64,000 nucleotides of DNA from Massilia agilis (GTDB lineage: Bacteria > Pseudomonadota > Gammaproteobacteria > Burkholderiales > Burkholderiaceae_D), in assembly GCF_024756255.1 (NCBI RefSeq), contig NZ_JANUHB010000006.1:62001-126000 (forward strand), written 5' to 3'. Made by a program: the position numbers and the translations under genes. This document shows positions 1-8,832 of the stretch, in pieces; within the stretch, counting starts at the first letter, position 1, and the number at the start of each line of letters is the position of its first letter. The notes beneath the pieces were generated by a model. It had not been told where the DNA came from and did not search any database. It saw only the letters and a program-made list of their open reading frames with translations.

Positions 1-1286
1 CAGTGGACAAGTACACGCTGCGCATCCGCCTGGCCGAGCCGGACAACAATTTCCTGTATTACCTCGCCATCCCCGCCTCCGGCGTGGTTGCGCGCGAAGT
101 GGTCGAAGCCTACCCCGGCCAGGCCGGCAACCACCCGGTCGGCACCGGCCCGTTCATGATCGGCGACTGGAAGCGCAGCGACCGCATCGTGCTGCTGGCC
201 AATCCGTACTCGAGCGCCGTGTTCCATGCCACCCCGAGCGCGGACCCCGTGGACAAGCAAATCGACGCTGCGCTCGAAGGCAAGCGCCTGCCGCGCGTGG
301 ACCGCGTCGAAGTGAAGATCGCCGAAGAATTCCAGGGCCGCATGCTCGGCTTCCTGAACGGCGAATACGACTACATCGAACAGGTGCCCGAATCGATGAC
401 CGACATGGTCATCAAGGACGGCAAGCTCAAGCCCGAGCTGGCCAAGCGCGGCATGCAGCTGTACCGCTTCCCGGTGCTCCAGACCTACTACATGTGGATG
501 AACATGGAGAACCCGCTGATCGGCGGCTACGGCAAGGACAAGGTGGCGCTGCGCCGCGCAATCTCGATGGCGTACAACAACGCCGAGGACATCGCCCTGC
601 TCAAGAAAGGCATGGCCACCAAGGCCGACTCGCCGCTGCCCCAGGACGCGATCGGCTATGACCCCAACTACCGCAGCCCGGTGCCCTACGACCCTGCGCT
701 GGCCAACGCCCTGCTCGACAAGTTCGGCTACGACCAGCGCGACCCCGACGGCTTTCGCCGCGCCCCCGGCGGCCAGCCGCTGACGCTGACCATGCACAGC
801 GAAGCGACGGTCGGTGGCCGCCTGCGCGACGAACTGTGGCGCAAATGCCTGAATTCGATCGGGCTGCGCGTCGTCTTCAAGTCCGACAAGAAGACCGAGA
901 TCATCAAGGCCTCGCGCCTGGGCAAGGTGATGATGTTCGAGAGCAACTGGGTGGCCGACTTCCCCGATGGCGACAATTTCTACCAGTTGTTGTACGGCCC
1001 CAACGCCGGCCGCGCCAACTACGCCCGCTTCAACCTGCCCGCCTATAACGAACGCTATGAGAAGGCGCGCGCCCTCCCGGACGGTCCCGAGCGCAAAAAG
1101 CTGTATTTCGAGATGAACCAGCTGATCCACGCCTACAACCCGTGGGTGCCGCTGACCCACGTGCTCTCCGCCGATATCCGCCAACCGTGGCTTAAAAACT
1201 ACAAGCGCCACCCCGTCGAATTCACCAACTGGCGTTATCTGGATGTCGATGTTGCGGAAAGGGAACGGACTACCCACTCTGAGTGA
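1..1286 (+). CDS. ABC transporter substrate-binding protein, family 5 (peptide type), 5' truncated
   Basis: This is the C-terminal ~428 residues of a periplasmic solute-binding protein for a peptide/nickel-type ABC importer. The reading frame is open to the left edge, so the true start lies outside the window; the GTG at position 3 is an internal valine. The motif HPVGTGPFMIGDW and the tail pattern (pairs of Y/R around KLYFEMNQLIHAYNPWVPLTH) are typical of SBP_bac_5 proteins that bind oligopeptides. No permease or ATPase gene follows, so the partners are either upstream of the window or elsewhere. The next gene, a TonB-dependent receptor, could feed the same periplasmic substrate pool, but that is inference from adjacency. 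Ligand unknown. Confidence 0.9.
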   Translation, partial: VDKYTLRIRLAEPDNNFLYYLAIPASGVVAREVVEAYPGQAGNHPVGTGPFMIGDWKRSDRIVLLANPYSSAVFHATPSADPVDKQIDAALEGKRLPRVDRVEVKIAEEFQGRMLGFLNGEYDYIEQVPESMTDMVIKDGKLKPELAKRGMQLYRFPVLQTYYMWMNMENPLIGGYGKDKVALRRAISMAYNNAEDIALLKKGMATKADSPLPQDAIGYDPNYRSPVPYDPALANALLDKFGYDQRDPDGFRRAPGGQPLTLTMHSEATVGGRLRDELWRKCLNSIGLRVVFKSDKKTEIIKASRLGKVMMFESNWVADFPDGDNFYQLLYGPNAGRANYARFNLPAYNERYEKARALPDGPERKKLYFEMNQLIHAYNPWVPLTHVLSADIRQPWLKNYKRHPVEFTNWRYLDVDVAERERTTHSE

Positions 1287-1475
1287 GCGTTTCGGCGCGT
1301 TTTATTCTGGGTAATCATTCCGCGAAGTTATACTTCCCGCCAGATATTTCATTTGGTAGAGCTTCCCTGCTGCCTTACCTTTTGAACAAAACATAACGTA
1401 ATGCCTTGACATTACACCCAGATCATCTCGGCCGTCGGCGAGACCACTGCCCAAGCACACCCCAAGGAGAGACGC

Positions 1476-4235
1476 GTGAAGTTAAAGAAACTAGCACATT
1501 TGATCGCCCTGATCGGCGTTGCCGCACCTGCCTTCGCGCAGTCCAGTGCGGACCAGCCTGAAGGCCCGATCCAGCGTGTTGAAATCACCGGTAGTAGCAT
1601 CAAGCGCGTGGCCAAGGAAGGCGCGCTGCCGGTGCAGGTGATCTCGTTCGACCAGTTGCAGAAGCAGGGCATCACCTCGGCCGAACAGCTGATGCGCGTG
1701 ATCTCGGCCAACGGTACCGGCGCCGACAACCCGACTTCGGGCAACAACGTGTTCGGCCCGGATGCAGACCGCGTCAGCGGCGGCGCATCGTTCGCCTCGT
1801 TCCGCGGCCTGGGCCCGAACAGCACCCTGGTGCTGATCAACGGCCGCCGCGCACCGACCCACGGCAAGAGCGGCAAGGCGGTCGACCTGAACTCGATCCC
1901 GATGGCCGCGATCCAGCGCATCGAGATCCTGAAGGATGGCGCCTCGGCGATCTACGGCACCGACGCGATCGGTGGCGTGATGAACATCATCCTCAAGAGC
2001 AATTACCAGGGCCTGGAGGCGACCGGCTCGACCAACGTGACGGAAGCCGGCGGCGGCAACATCCACCGCGCTTCGCTGCTGGCCGGTAAGGGCGACCTGG
2101 AGACCGACGGCTACAACATCATGGGCACGTTCTCGTTCACCAAGAACGAAGAGCTCGACTCGCGCCAGCGCAGCTTTGCCAACGGCTTCCAGCCGGCGCG
2201 CGGCCTGTCGCCGGACACCACCGGCACCCCGTTCGCGAACCAGCTGACCGGCGCCGGCAGCGCGCTGGGCACCGGCTTCACGATGCCGGGCGATCCGAAC
2301 AAGTATCTCCAGGCCGGCCTCTTGAGCCTGCAGAACAAGTGCGACTCCTATCCGGGCATGTCGCAATACCAGTCCGACCTGTGGAAAGACGTCACCTCGC
2401 CGCTGCGCTCGAAGTATTCGTGCGCGTATGACTACGGCGCGGACTACGTGATGCAGTCGCCGTCCAAGCAGGGCAACTTCCTGGTGCGCGGCACCTACAA
2501 GCTGGCGCCGGACCACAAGGTGTTCGCCGAAGCGATTGGCTCGAAATCGGACGTCACCTCGATCCTGACCCCGGCCCAGATCTCGACTTCGTTCGCCAAC
2601 GGCAACGCCTATCCGGTCGGCGGCCCGTACTACCAGGACCTGTCGGCCTTCATCCCGACCTTCGACAAGACCAAGCCGATCCTGTACAAGTGGCGCGCCA
2701 ACCCGGTCGGCAACCGCACCCAGGACAATACGACGCAGAGCGGCCGCCTGCTGATCGGCGCCGAAGGCACGATCAAGAACTGGGACTACCGCGTCGGCCT
2801 GTCGCGCGCGGTCAGCACCACCAAGATGGACCTGCTGGACGGTTACGCCTACACCAAGGCCCTGTACAGCGTGCTGGGCAGCGGCATCGTGAACCCGTGG
2901 GCGCTGCCGGGCCAGGGCCAGACCCAGGCCGCGATGGACGCGATCAACAAGACCAAGTACATCGGCAGCTTCCAGACTGGCCGCACCACCCTCGACCAGC
3001 TGGACGGCAACATCTCCGGCCAGATCTTCGACCTGCCGGCCGGCCCGCTGGCCATGGCCGCCGGCTTCGACCTGCGCCGCGAAAGCTACATGTACCACCA
3101 GGACGTGGCCGCCGAGGACATCCTGCTGGCACCGGGCAACGCCAACCTGAACCAGTCGTACCGCTACGTGCGCGCTGTCTACACCGAGCTGATTGCCCCG
3201 GTGACCAAGGACCTCGAACTGCAACTGGCCGTGCGCCACGACGAGTACAGCGTCATCGGCGGCACCACCAACCCGAAGATCGCCTTCCGTTACCAGCCGG
3301 CCCCGTGGCTGCTGTTCCGCGGCTCGGCCAACAAGGGCTTCCTGGCCCCGAGCTTCACCCAGCTCTACACCGGCGCGCTGAGCCAGGAGCTGTCCAGCGG
3401 CGTGGTTGACACCGTGGGTTGCGCGCAGCACCCGGGCGACGCCCGCTTCTGCGCGCCGGAGAAGTTCGGCTACATGTCGGGCGGCAACCCGAACCTGCGT
3501 CCGGAAACCTCCAAGCAGGGCACGCTGGGTGTCGTGGTCGAGCCGTTCAAGGGCTTCTCGGCATCGCTCGACTACTGGGCGATCAACATGAAGGACCGCA
3601 TCCTGAACCGCAGTGCGAGCATCGTGCTGGCTAACCCGGTTGCGCTGGCTGGCAACATCATCCGCAACCCGGACGGCACCATCCAGTACGTCCAGGCCGG
3701 CTGGATCAACGTGGCTGGCGCCAAGACCCGCGGCGCCGACCTCGGCCTGCGTGGCGACGGCAAGTTCGACGGTGGCTACAAGTGGAACGCCACCTTGGAC
3801 GGCACCTGGACCCAGAGCTACAAGTTCGCGGAAATCGGCAACTACGAAGAATATGTCGGCAAGTTCTTCACCCGCGACCTGTACCTGCGCTGGAAGCACA
3901 GCGCCACCTTCAGCGTGAGCCGTGGTGACTGGAGCGTCCTGCTGAGCAACACGTTTGCCTCGGGCTACAAGGACCAGCTGCCGAACGCCGGCAAGGGCAC
4001 GCCGCCGGCCGGCTTCAACCCGGACGTCGCCAGCTACACCACCTTCGGCCTGTCCACCACGTACACCGGCCTGAAGAACACGACGATCACGTTCGGCATC
4101 CAGAACCTGTTCGACCGCAACCCGCCGTTCACCGCCCACAACGTGGACGACGTCGTCGGCGCCGGCTGGGATCCGCGCGTGGCCGATCCGCGTGGCCGTG
4201 CCTACACGCTGAACGTGAACTACAAGTTCTTCTGA
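1476..4235 (+). CDS. TonB-dependent outer-membrane receptor
   Basis: A 919-residue outer-membrane active transporter. A GTG start is chosen because AAGGAGA lies 5-6 bases upstream and a clean signal peptide follows (MKLKKLAHLIALIG, cleavage after AFA at about residue 21). The N-terminal plug spans roughly residues 40-170, with VEITGSSIKR, SFRGLGPNSTLVLINGRR and the plug hallmark IEILKDGASAIYGTDAIGGV. The rest is the 22-strand barrel, ending in the expected aromatic C-terminus (NVNYKFF). The VEITGSSIKR start is typical of a broad receptor class often linked with peptides or plant-derived sugars. The substrate is not determinable here. A strong hairpin terminator follows, so it is probably transcribed alone from its own promoter in the preceding 190 bp. 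Confidence 0.95.
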   Translation: MKLKKLAHLIALIGVAAPAFAQSSADQPEGPIQRVEITGSSIKRVAKEGALPVQVISFDQLQKQGITSAEQLMRVISANGTGADNPTSGNNVFGPDADRVSGGASFASFRGLGPNSTLVLINGRRAPTHGKSGKAVDLNSIPMAAIQRIEILKDGASAIYGTDAIGGVMNIILKSNYQGLEATGSTNVTEAGGGNIHRASLLAGKGDLETDGYNIMGTFSFTKNEELDSRQRSFANGFQPARGLSPDTTGTPFANQLTGAGSALGTGFTMPGDPNKYLQAGLLSLQNKCDSYPGMSQYQSDLWKDVTSPLRSKYSCAYDYGADYVMQSPSKQGNFLVRGTYKLAPDHKVFAEAIGSKSDVTSILTPAQISTSFANGNAYPVGGPYYQDLSAFIPTFDKTKPILYKWRANPVGNRTQDNTTQSGRLLIGAEGTIKNWDYRVGLSRAVSTTKMDLLDGYAYTKALYSVLGSGIVNPWALPGQGQTQAAMDAINKTKYIGSFQTGRTTLDQLDGNISGQIFDLPAGPLAMAAGFDLRRESYMYHQDVAAEDILLAPGNANLNQSYRYVRAVYTELIAPVTKDLELQLAVRHDEYSVIGGTTNPKIAFRYQPAPWLLFRGSANKGFLAPSFTQLYTGALSQELSSGVVDTVGCAQHPGDARFCAPEKFGYMSGGNPNLRPETSKQGTLGVVVEPFKGFSASLDYWAINMKDRILNRSASIVLANPVALAGNIIRNPDGTIQYVQAGWINVAGAKTRGADLGLRGDGKFDGGYKWNATLDGTWTQSYKFAEIGNYEEYVGKFFTRDLYLRWKHSATFSVSRGDWSVLLSNTFASGYKDQLPNAGKGTPPAGFNPDVASYTTFGLSTTYTGLKNTTITFGIQNLFDRNPPFTAHNVDDVVGAGWDPRVADPRGRAYTLNVNYKFF

Positions 4236-4284
4236 CAGCCTTGGCCTGCAGGGCCCGTGCGACAAGGAGGCGTTCCGCGCCTCC

Positions 4285-4304
4285 GGCCCGCGCGGGCCTT
4301 TTTT
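4285..4304 (+). terminator. Rho-independent terminator after the TonB receptor
   Basis: The palindrome GGCCCGCGCGGGCC at 4285-4298 runs straight into six T residues at 4299-4304. A second stem, GGAGGCG/CGCCTCC, sits just before it at about 4267-4284. Together they end the receptor transcript 15 bases before the next start codon. Confidence 0.8.
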
Positions 4305-4318
4305 ATTTCGAGGGCAGC

Positions 4319-5404
4319 ATGTCCAACAGTAAGATCAGCAGGCGCGCGTTCGGATCCCTGATCGCGGCAGCGGCACTGGCCCCGGCCGGCCCCGCGCTGG
4401 CGGCCGCGCCGCGCCGCGCACGCGCCTCCCACCCGCAGCAACGACCCATGAAACACCTGATCAAACCACCGCGCCTGGCACAGGGCGACACCATCGGCCT
4501 GATCGCGCCCGCCGGGCACGTCAGCGACAAGACCATCGAGAAATCCGTGCAGCACATCGAAGCGCTCGGCTTCAAGGTCAAGGTGGGGCGCTACATCCGC
4601 GAAGTGTTCGGCAAGTACGCCGGCTCGGTCGACATGCGGCTGGCCGACCTGCACGGCATGTTCCTCGACCCCGAAATCAAGGCGCTGTGGTGCATCCGCG
4701 GCGGCTCGGGTGCGATCTCGCTGCTCAAGCACATCGATTACGAACTGATCCGCAACCATCCGAAGATCCTGCTCGGCTATTCGGACATCACCGCGCTGCA
4801 CCTGGCGATCCGCCGACATAGCGGCCTGGTCACCTTCCACGGCCCGGTCGCCGCATCGACCCCGTGCGACTACTCCAACGAGCACATGCTGGCGGTGCTG
4901 ACCGACCCGCAGCCGACCTACACCATCCAGATGGCGCAGGAGAACGCGCTGCATGCGCAGGAAGAGCCGCACTACGCGGTGCGCACGGTACACGGCGGCG
5001 TGGCGACCGGCCCGCTCATCGGCGGCAACCTGTCGCTGGTCGCCGCCCTGGCCGGCACCGAGTATGCGGCCGATTTTCGCAACAGCATCCTGTTCCTGGA
5101 AGAGGTCAACGAAGAGCCCTACCGCATCGACCGCTGGATGACCCAGCTCGACCTGGCCGTGGGCTTCGACAAGGCGGCCGCGCTGATGGTCGGCATTTGC
5201 GACAAATGCGGCCCGGACGAGCACGACGAGTCGCTCACGCTCGACCAGACCTTCGACGTCCACCTCACCCCGCTCAGGGTGCCGGCGGTGACCGGCTGGT
5301 CGTTCGGCCACATCCGCAACCAGTTCACGATCCCGGTCGGCGTCAAGGCCACGCTCGACGCCGACAAACAGACGCTCACGCTCCTCGAACCGGCGGTGAG
5401 CTGA
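4319..5404 (+). CDS. LD-carboxypeptidase, peptidase S66 family, with Tat-type signal
   Basis: A 361-residue serine peptidase of the S66 (LdcA-like) family. These enzymes remove the terminal D-alanine from muropeptide tetrapeptides in murein recycling. Family signatures are visible: IGLIAPAG near the start of the mature part, RGGSGAISLL, the nucleophile-bearing GYSDITALHLA, the acid in LFLEEVNEEPYRIDR, and the histidine in FGHIRNQFTIPVG. The first 30 residues carry SRRAFGS followed by an Ala-rich hydrophobic stretch and AAA, which reads as a twin-arginine signal. A second in-frame ATG at 4448 begins MKHLIKPPRL, the usual start of cytosolic members, so a dual product is possible. It follows a terminator and therefore has its own promoter or reads from leak-through. 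Confidence 0.92.
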   Translation: MSNSKISRRAFGSLIAAAALAPAGPALAAAPRRARASHPQQRPMKHLIKPPRLAQGDTIGLIAPAGHVSDKTIEKSVQHIEALGFKVKVGRYIREVFGKYAGSVDMRLADLHGMFLDPEIKALWCIRGGSGAISLLKHIDYELIRNHPKILLGYSDITALHLAIRRHSGLVTFHGPVAASTPCDYSNEHMLAVLTDPQPTYTIQMAQENALHAQEEPHYAVRTVHGGVATGPLIGGNLSLVAALAGTEYAADFRNSILFLEEVNEEPYRIDRWMTQLDLAVGFDKAAALMVGICDKCGPDEHDESLTLDQTFDVHLTPLRVPAVTGWSFGHIRNQFTIPVGVKATLDADKQTLTLLEPAVS

Positions 5405-5423
5405 CCGTTTTACAGGGAACCCC

Positions 5424-5858
5424 ATGAAGACGCTCCCGTTGTTCTGTGCGGCCGTGCTGGCCGCCATCATGCCGCTCGCGTTCGCTGCCGACCCGCTGCT
5501 CGCCGCGCGCGATGCGTCGTGGAACGAGCTGCGCAAGCGCGCCGACGTGGCGGGGCTGGATAAGCTGATCGATCCCGGTTTCGTGCTGGTCCACTCCGAT
5601 GGCCGCGTGCAGCGCAAGGTGGATTACCTGGGCGACCTGAGCAGCAAGAGCCGCGTCAACGGCCGGATCGAAAACCGTGACGTGGTGATCCGCGAATACG
5701 GCGACACCGCCGTGGTCAATGGCGTGAGCGTGCAGTCGGGCGTCTCGAACGGCCAGCCGTGGAGCGGACAATTCCGCTTCACGCGCGTGTGGATCAGGCG
5801 TGGCGGCGAGTGGACCATCGTGTCCTCGCATTCCTCGCGCATCACCGAAGGGCAGTAA
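5424..5858 (+). CDS. Secreted NTF2-like (DUF4440/SnoaL-fold) protein
   Basis: A 144-residue protein with a Sec signal peptide (hydrophobic core to about residue 20, AFA-A cleavage). It then has the small alpha+beta cone fold pattern of DUF4440 proteins: WNELRKRADVAGLDKLIDPGFVLVHSDG near the N-terminus and FRFTRVWIRRGGEWTIVSSH at the C-terminus. Proteins of this type are common small periplasmic or ketosteroid-isomerase-like ligand binders, and no specific reaction can be assigned. It begins 19 bases after the S66 peptidase stop, with AGGGA upstream of the ATG, so the two are probably co-transcribed. Confidence 0.85.
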   Translation: MKTLPLFCAAVLAAIMPLAFAADPLLAARDASWNELRKRADVAGLDKLIDPGFVLVHSDGRVQRKVDYLGDLSSKSRVNGRIENRDVVIREYGDTAVVNGVSVQSGVSNGQPWSGQFRFTRVWIRRGGEWTIVSSHSSRITEGQ

Positions 5859-6102
5859 TCGCTCCTGCGGCCGCCTGCGCTGGCGGCCCGTTAAACCGAA
5901 GCACCAAATCCGGTTGTCTATTGGACACGGAACGCCAGTTTCATTTCCGTTGCTCTACGAGTCACCGGTGCGAACCCGACAATTCGCACACAGGTTGTGG
6001 CCGCATAAAGCGTCCGCGCCGGGCTCGCCTATGTTCAACGCTGAGCTCGACCTCCACCGTCCAGCTCTCCGACGACATCCACAAGCAAACAACGGAGAAA
6101 AA

Positions 6103-8658
6103 ATGAACCTGAATAAGAGATTGCTTGCCGCATCGATGGCGGCTGTTCCCCTGTTGCTGGGAACCACGGTTGAAGCGGCGAGCCGGGCTCCCAGCGGCCC
6201 GGGCATGTCGATGCGGATGAGCGGCCCGGTCGCGCCCAATCCGCAGCAGGTCGTTGTGCTGCAGAGCAAACTGCTCGACACCCGCGCCAAGTACGGACTC
6301 GACCAGGACCACGGCTTCCTGCTCGCAGCCCAGCATCCCGGCAGCGACGGCACCTACGTAAGCCGCTTTGCCCACACCTACAAGGGCGTGCGCGTGTACC
6401 AGTCCGAATCGGTGGTGGTGAGCGATGCGGCTGGCAACATCGTCAGCGAATCGGCGGCCGACCGGCGCGCGGGCCTGGGGCGTGGCGCCTCGGCGGCCAG
6501 CCTGGGCCAGCGCTTTGCCAACTTCGACGTCACGCCGGCGCTCACGCCACAGGGCGCCATCGAGCAGCTCGTGCGCACCGGCGCGCCGGGTGCATCCCAT
6601 GTCTCGCCGCCCACCGCCGAGCTGGTGATCTACCCGGTGCTCAAGCGCGTGCGCATCCCGTCCGCCTTCCACAAGCGCGAAAGCCAGCTCAACGCCACCG
6701 ACCTTGTCACCCAGGTCGCCGGCTACGAGCTCGCCTACCTGGTCAAGACGCGCATGATCAACGCCGACCGGCCGCTGCACCGCGACGCCATCGTCAGCGC
6801 GGTGGACGGACGCGTGCTGCAGCAATGGAACGCGCTGCAGACCGAGACCGGCGTGGGCAAGAGCCAGTACAACGGCCAGGTTCCGGTCAGCACCTCGTCC
6901 TCCGGCGGCAGCTTTGTGATGAAAGACCCGCTGCGCGGCACCGGCGGCAGGTACGGCGCCAACACCATCACCAATGCCGACCACGGCAGCACCGCGGGCG
7001 AGGTGTACACCAACGGCACCAACACCTGGGGCGATGGCCAACAGTATGTGGCGGGCGGCTCCACCACCAACGCCAATGGCCAGACCGCGGCGGTGAACGC
7101 GTTGTGGGGCATGATGAACACCTACGACACGCTCAAGAACGTGCTCGGATGGCACTCGCTGGACGGCAACAACACCGCCACCTACATCGCCGCCCACGTC
7201 TATAACAACTACGACAACGCCTACTACAGCGACAGCTGCAAGTGCATGTTCATCGGCGACGGCGGCACCTACTTCTACTCGCTCGGCTCGGTCGACGTGA
7301 TCGGCCACGAGATGGGGCACGGGGTCACGGCGGCCACCTCCAACCTCGCGTATTACGGCGAATCCGGCGGCCTGAACGAGTCGGCCTCGGACATCAACGG
7401 CGAGATGACCGAGGCCTACGCGCGCGGCGGCGGCACCGGCAGCACCGTCCCGTCCGGCAACGACTGGCTGATCGGCATGGAGATCAGCCGCTCCAGCGAC
7501 CCGCTGCGCTGGATGTACAAGCCGAGCAAGGACGGCAGCAGCCCGGACGCCTGGAGCAGCTCGATCGGCGGGCTGGACGTGCACTACAGCAGCGGTCCGA
7601 ACAACCGCATGTTCTACTTCCTGTCGCAGGGTTCCAAGGCCGACAGCGGCAGCGACTACTACAGCCCCTACCTGACCAAGTCGCCGCGCGCGATGACCGG
7701 CATTGGCAACGACAAGGCCTACCGCATCTGGTTCCGAGCGCTGACCACCAAGTTCACCTCGTCCACCGACTACGCCGACGCGCGCGCGAAGGTGATCCAG
7801 GCCGCGCAGGAGCTGTACGGCGCCGGCAGCCGCGAGGCCATTGCCGTGCAGCGCGCCTACGCGGCGATCAATGTCGGCGCCGACGTCGATGAGAATACGA
7901 CGGGCGGCCCGCTGGTCATCAACGCGCAGCCGCAGAGCGTGACGGTGGCGCCGGGCGCGCTGGCGAGCTTCTCGGTGGGGGCCATTGGCGGCAAGCCGCC
8001 ATACAAGTACCAGTGGATGCGCAACGGCGCCGACATCGCCGGAGCGAACAATGCCAGCTACAGTCTGCAGGCTGCGGCAAACGACAACGGAGCGCGTTTC
8101 TCGGCCAGGGTGACCGATTCGGCGTCGCCCGCCGGCACCGCCTCCAGCAGCGCCGCGACGCTGACAGTGGAGGCCAGCACGCCCTTCGAGCGCATCACCA
8201 ACGGCGGCTTCGAATCGCAGGCGGCAGGGTGGTTCGGCACCACCGGGGTGATCGGCAGCTGGGTGGGCTACAACAACGAGGTGCCGTACGAGGGCCGCTA
8301 TTTCGCCTACCTGGGCGGCAACGGCAGGACCGCCACCGAGTCGCTGCGCCAGACGGTCAATATCCCGCCGTCCACGAAATCGGCCACGCTGACCTACGCG
8401 CTGCACATCGACACCGACGAGTTCAGCGGCTCGATCGCGTACGACAAGCTGGTGGTGACGGTCAAGAACTCGGCCGGCACCCTGCTCGGAACGCTGGCGA
8501 CTTACAGCAACCTGGACAAGGCGCCCGGCTACCAGCTGCGCAGCTTCGACCTGACGCCATACAAGGGGCAGCTCGTGACCATTTCGTTTGAGATGAACGA
8601 GGACTATTCGCTGCAGACCTCGTTCACCCTCGATAAGGTGAGCGTGATCACGCAGTAA
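6103..8658 (+). CDS. Secreted M4 (thermolysin-like) metalloprotease with Ig-like and C-terminal jelly-roll domains
   Basis: An 851-residue extracellular zinc protease. The ATG at 6103 is chosen because GGAG lies 6-8 bases upstream and a Sec signal peptide follows (cleavage near residue 26). The order is signal, FTP/PepSY-type propeptide (about 50-240), and M4 catalytic domain. The zinc site HEMGH has ligands H402 and H406 and catalytic E403, and the third ligand E426 lies in LNESASD. LDVHYSSGPNN supplies the family proton donor. After about residue 610 comes an Ig-like domain (YQWMRNGADIAGANN). A terminal beta-sandwich starting NGGFES follows; this type occurs on secreted enzymes and helps substrate binding or secretion. 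It is followed by a strong terminator and is monocistronic. Confidence 0.95.
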   Translation: MNLNKRLLAASMAAVPLLLGTTVEAASRAPSGPGMSMRMSGPVAPNPQQVVVLQSKLLDTRAKYGLDQDHGFLLAAQHPGSDGTYVSRFAHTYKGVRVYQSESVVVSDAAGNIVSESAADRRAGLGRGASAASLGQRFANFDVTPALTPQGAIEQLVRTGAPGASHVSPPTAELVIYPVLKRVRIPSAFHKRESQLNATDLVTQVAGYELAYLVKTRMINADRPLHRDAIVSAVDGRVLQQWNALQTETGVGKSQYNGQVPVSTSSSGGSFVMKDPLRGTGGRYGANTITNADHGSTAGEVYTNGTNTWGDGQQYVAGGSTTNANGQTAAVNALWGMMNTYDTLKNVLGWHSLDGNNTATYIAAHVYNNYDNAYYSDSCKCMFIGDGGTYFYSLGSVDVIGHEMGHGVTAATSNLAYYGESGGLNESASDINGEMTEAYARGGGTGSTVPSGNDWLIGMEISRSSDPLRWMYKPSKDGSSPDAWSSSIGGLDVHYSSGPNNRMFYFLSQGSKADSGSDYYSPYLTKSPRAMTGIGNDKAYRIWFRALTTKFTSSTDYADARAKVIQAAQELYGAGSREAIAVQRAYAAINVGADVDENTTGGPLVINAQPQSVTVAPGALASFSVGAIGGKPPYKYQWMRNGADIAGANNASYSLQAAANDNGARFSARVTDSASPAGTASSSAATLTVEASTPFERITNGGFESQAAGWFGTTGVIGSWVGYNNEVPYEGRYFAYLGGNGRTATESLRQTVNIPPSTKSATLTYALHIDTDEFSGSIAYDKLVVTVKNSAGTLLGTLATYSNLDKAPGYQLRSFDLTPYKGQLVTISFEMNEDYSLQTSFTLDKVSVITQ

Positions 8659-8674
8659 GGTTTGATGGGGGGAC

Positions 8675-8702
8675 GGGGAGCCTTCCGGCTCCCCACTTTT
8701 TT
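8675..8702 (+). terminator. Rho-independent terminator after the M4 protease
   Basis: A perfect 8-bp stem GGGGAGCC (8675-8682) / GGCTCCCC (8687-8694) with loop TTCC is followed by AC and six T residues (8697-8702), starting 16 bases after the protease stop codon. Confidence 0.9.
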
Positions 8703-8825
8703 GTAGGGTGGGCGGGTCGTTCAGCTGGCCACTGGCCATCTTCACCCCACGCGTCCAGACAGAGCACGCGTGGCCTGAACGCATGCCGTGGTTGAACGCG
8801 TGGGCGGGAGACCCGCCCACCCTAC
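8703..8825. repeat. GTAG-type REP element, copy 1 (inverted pair)
   Basis: The element starts GTAGGGTGGGCGGGT at 8703 and ends with its exact 15-bp reverse complement at 8825. The right half, read on the minus strand, is a full unit: GTAG, the hairpin GTGGGCGGG / TCT / CCCGCCCAC (8820-8800), then the tail GCGTTCAAC. The left half keeps only the GTAG end and the first stem arm. It lies between convergent genes, directly after the protease terminator. The other copies are at 32491-32566 and 56890-56933. Confidence 0.85.
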
Positions 8826-8832
8826 CGGTCTC

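Noticed and set aside
1406-1434. TTGACA upstream of the TonB receptor as a -35 box.
   Set aside because: No acceptable -10 hexamer lies 15-19 bases downstream.
1491-4265. A 924-codon frame antisense to the TonB receptor.
   Set aside because: The plus strand has a signal peptide, plug and barrel; the antisense product has no recognisable motif.
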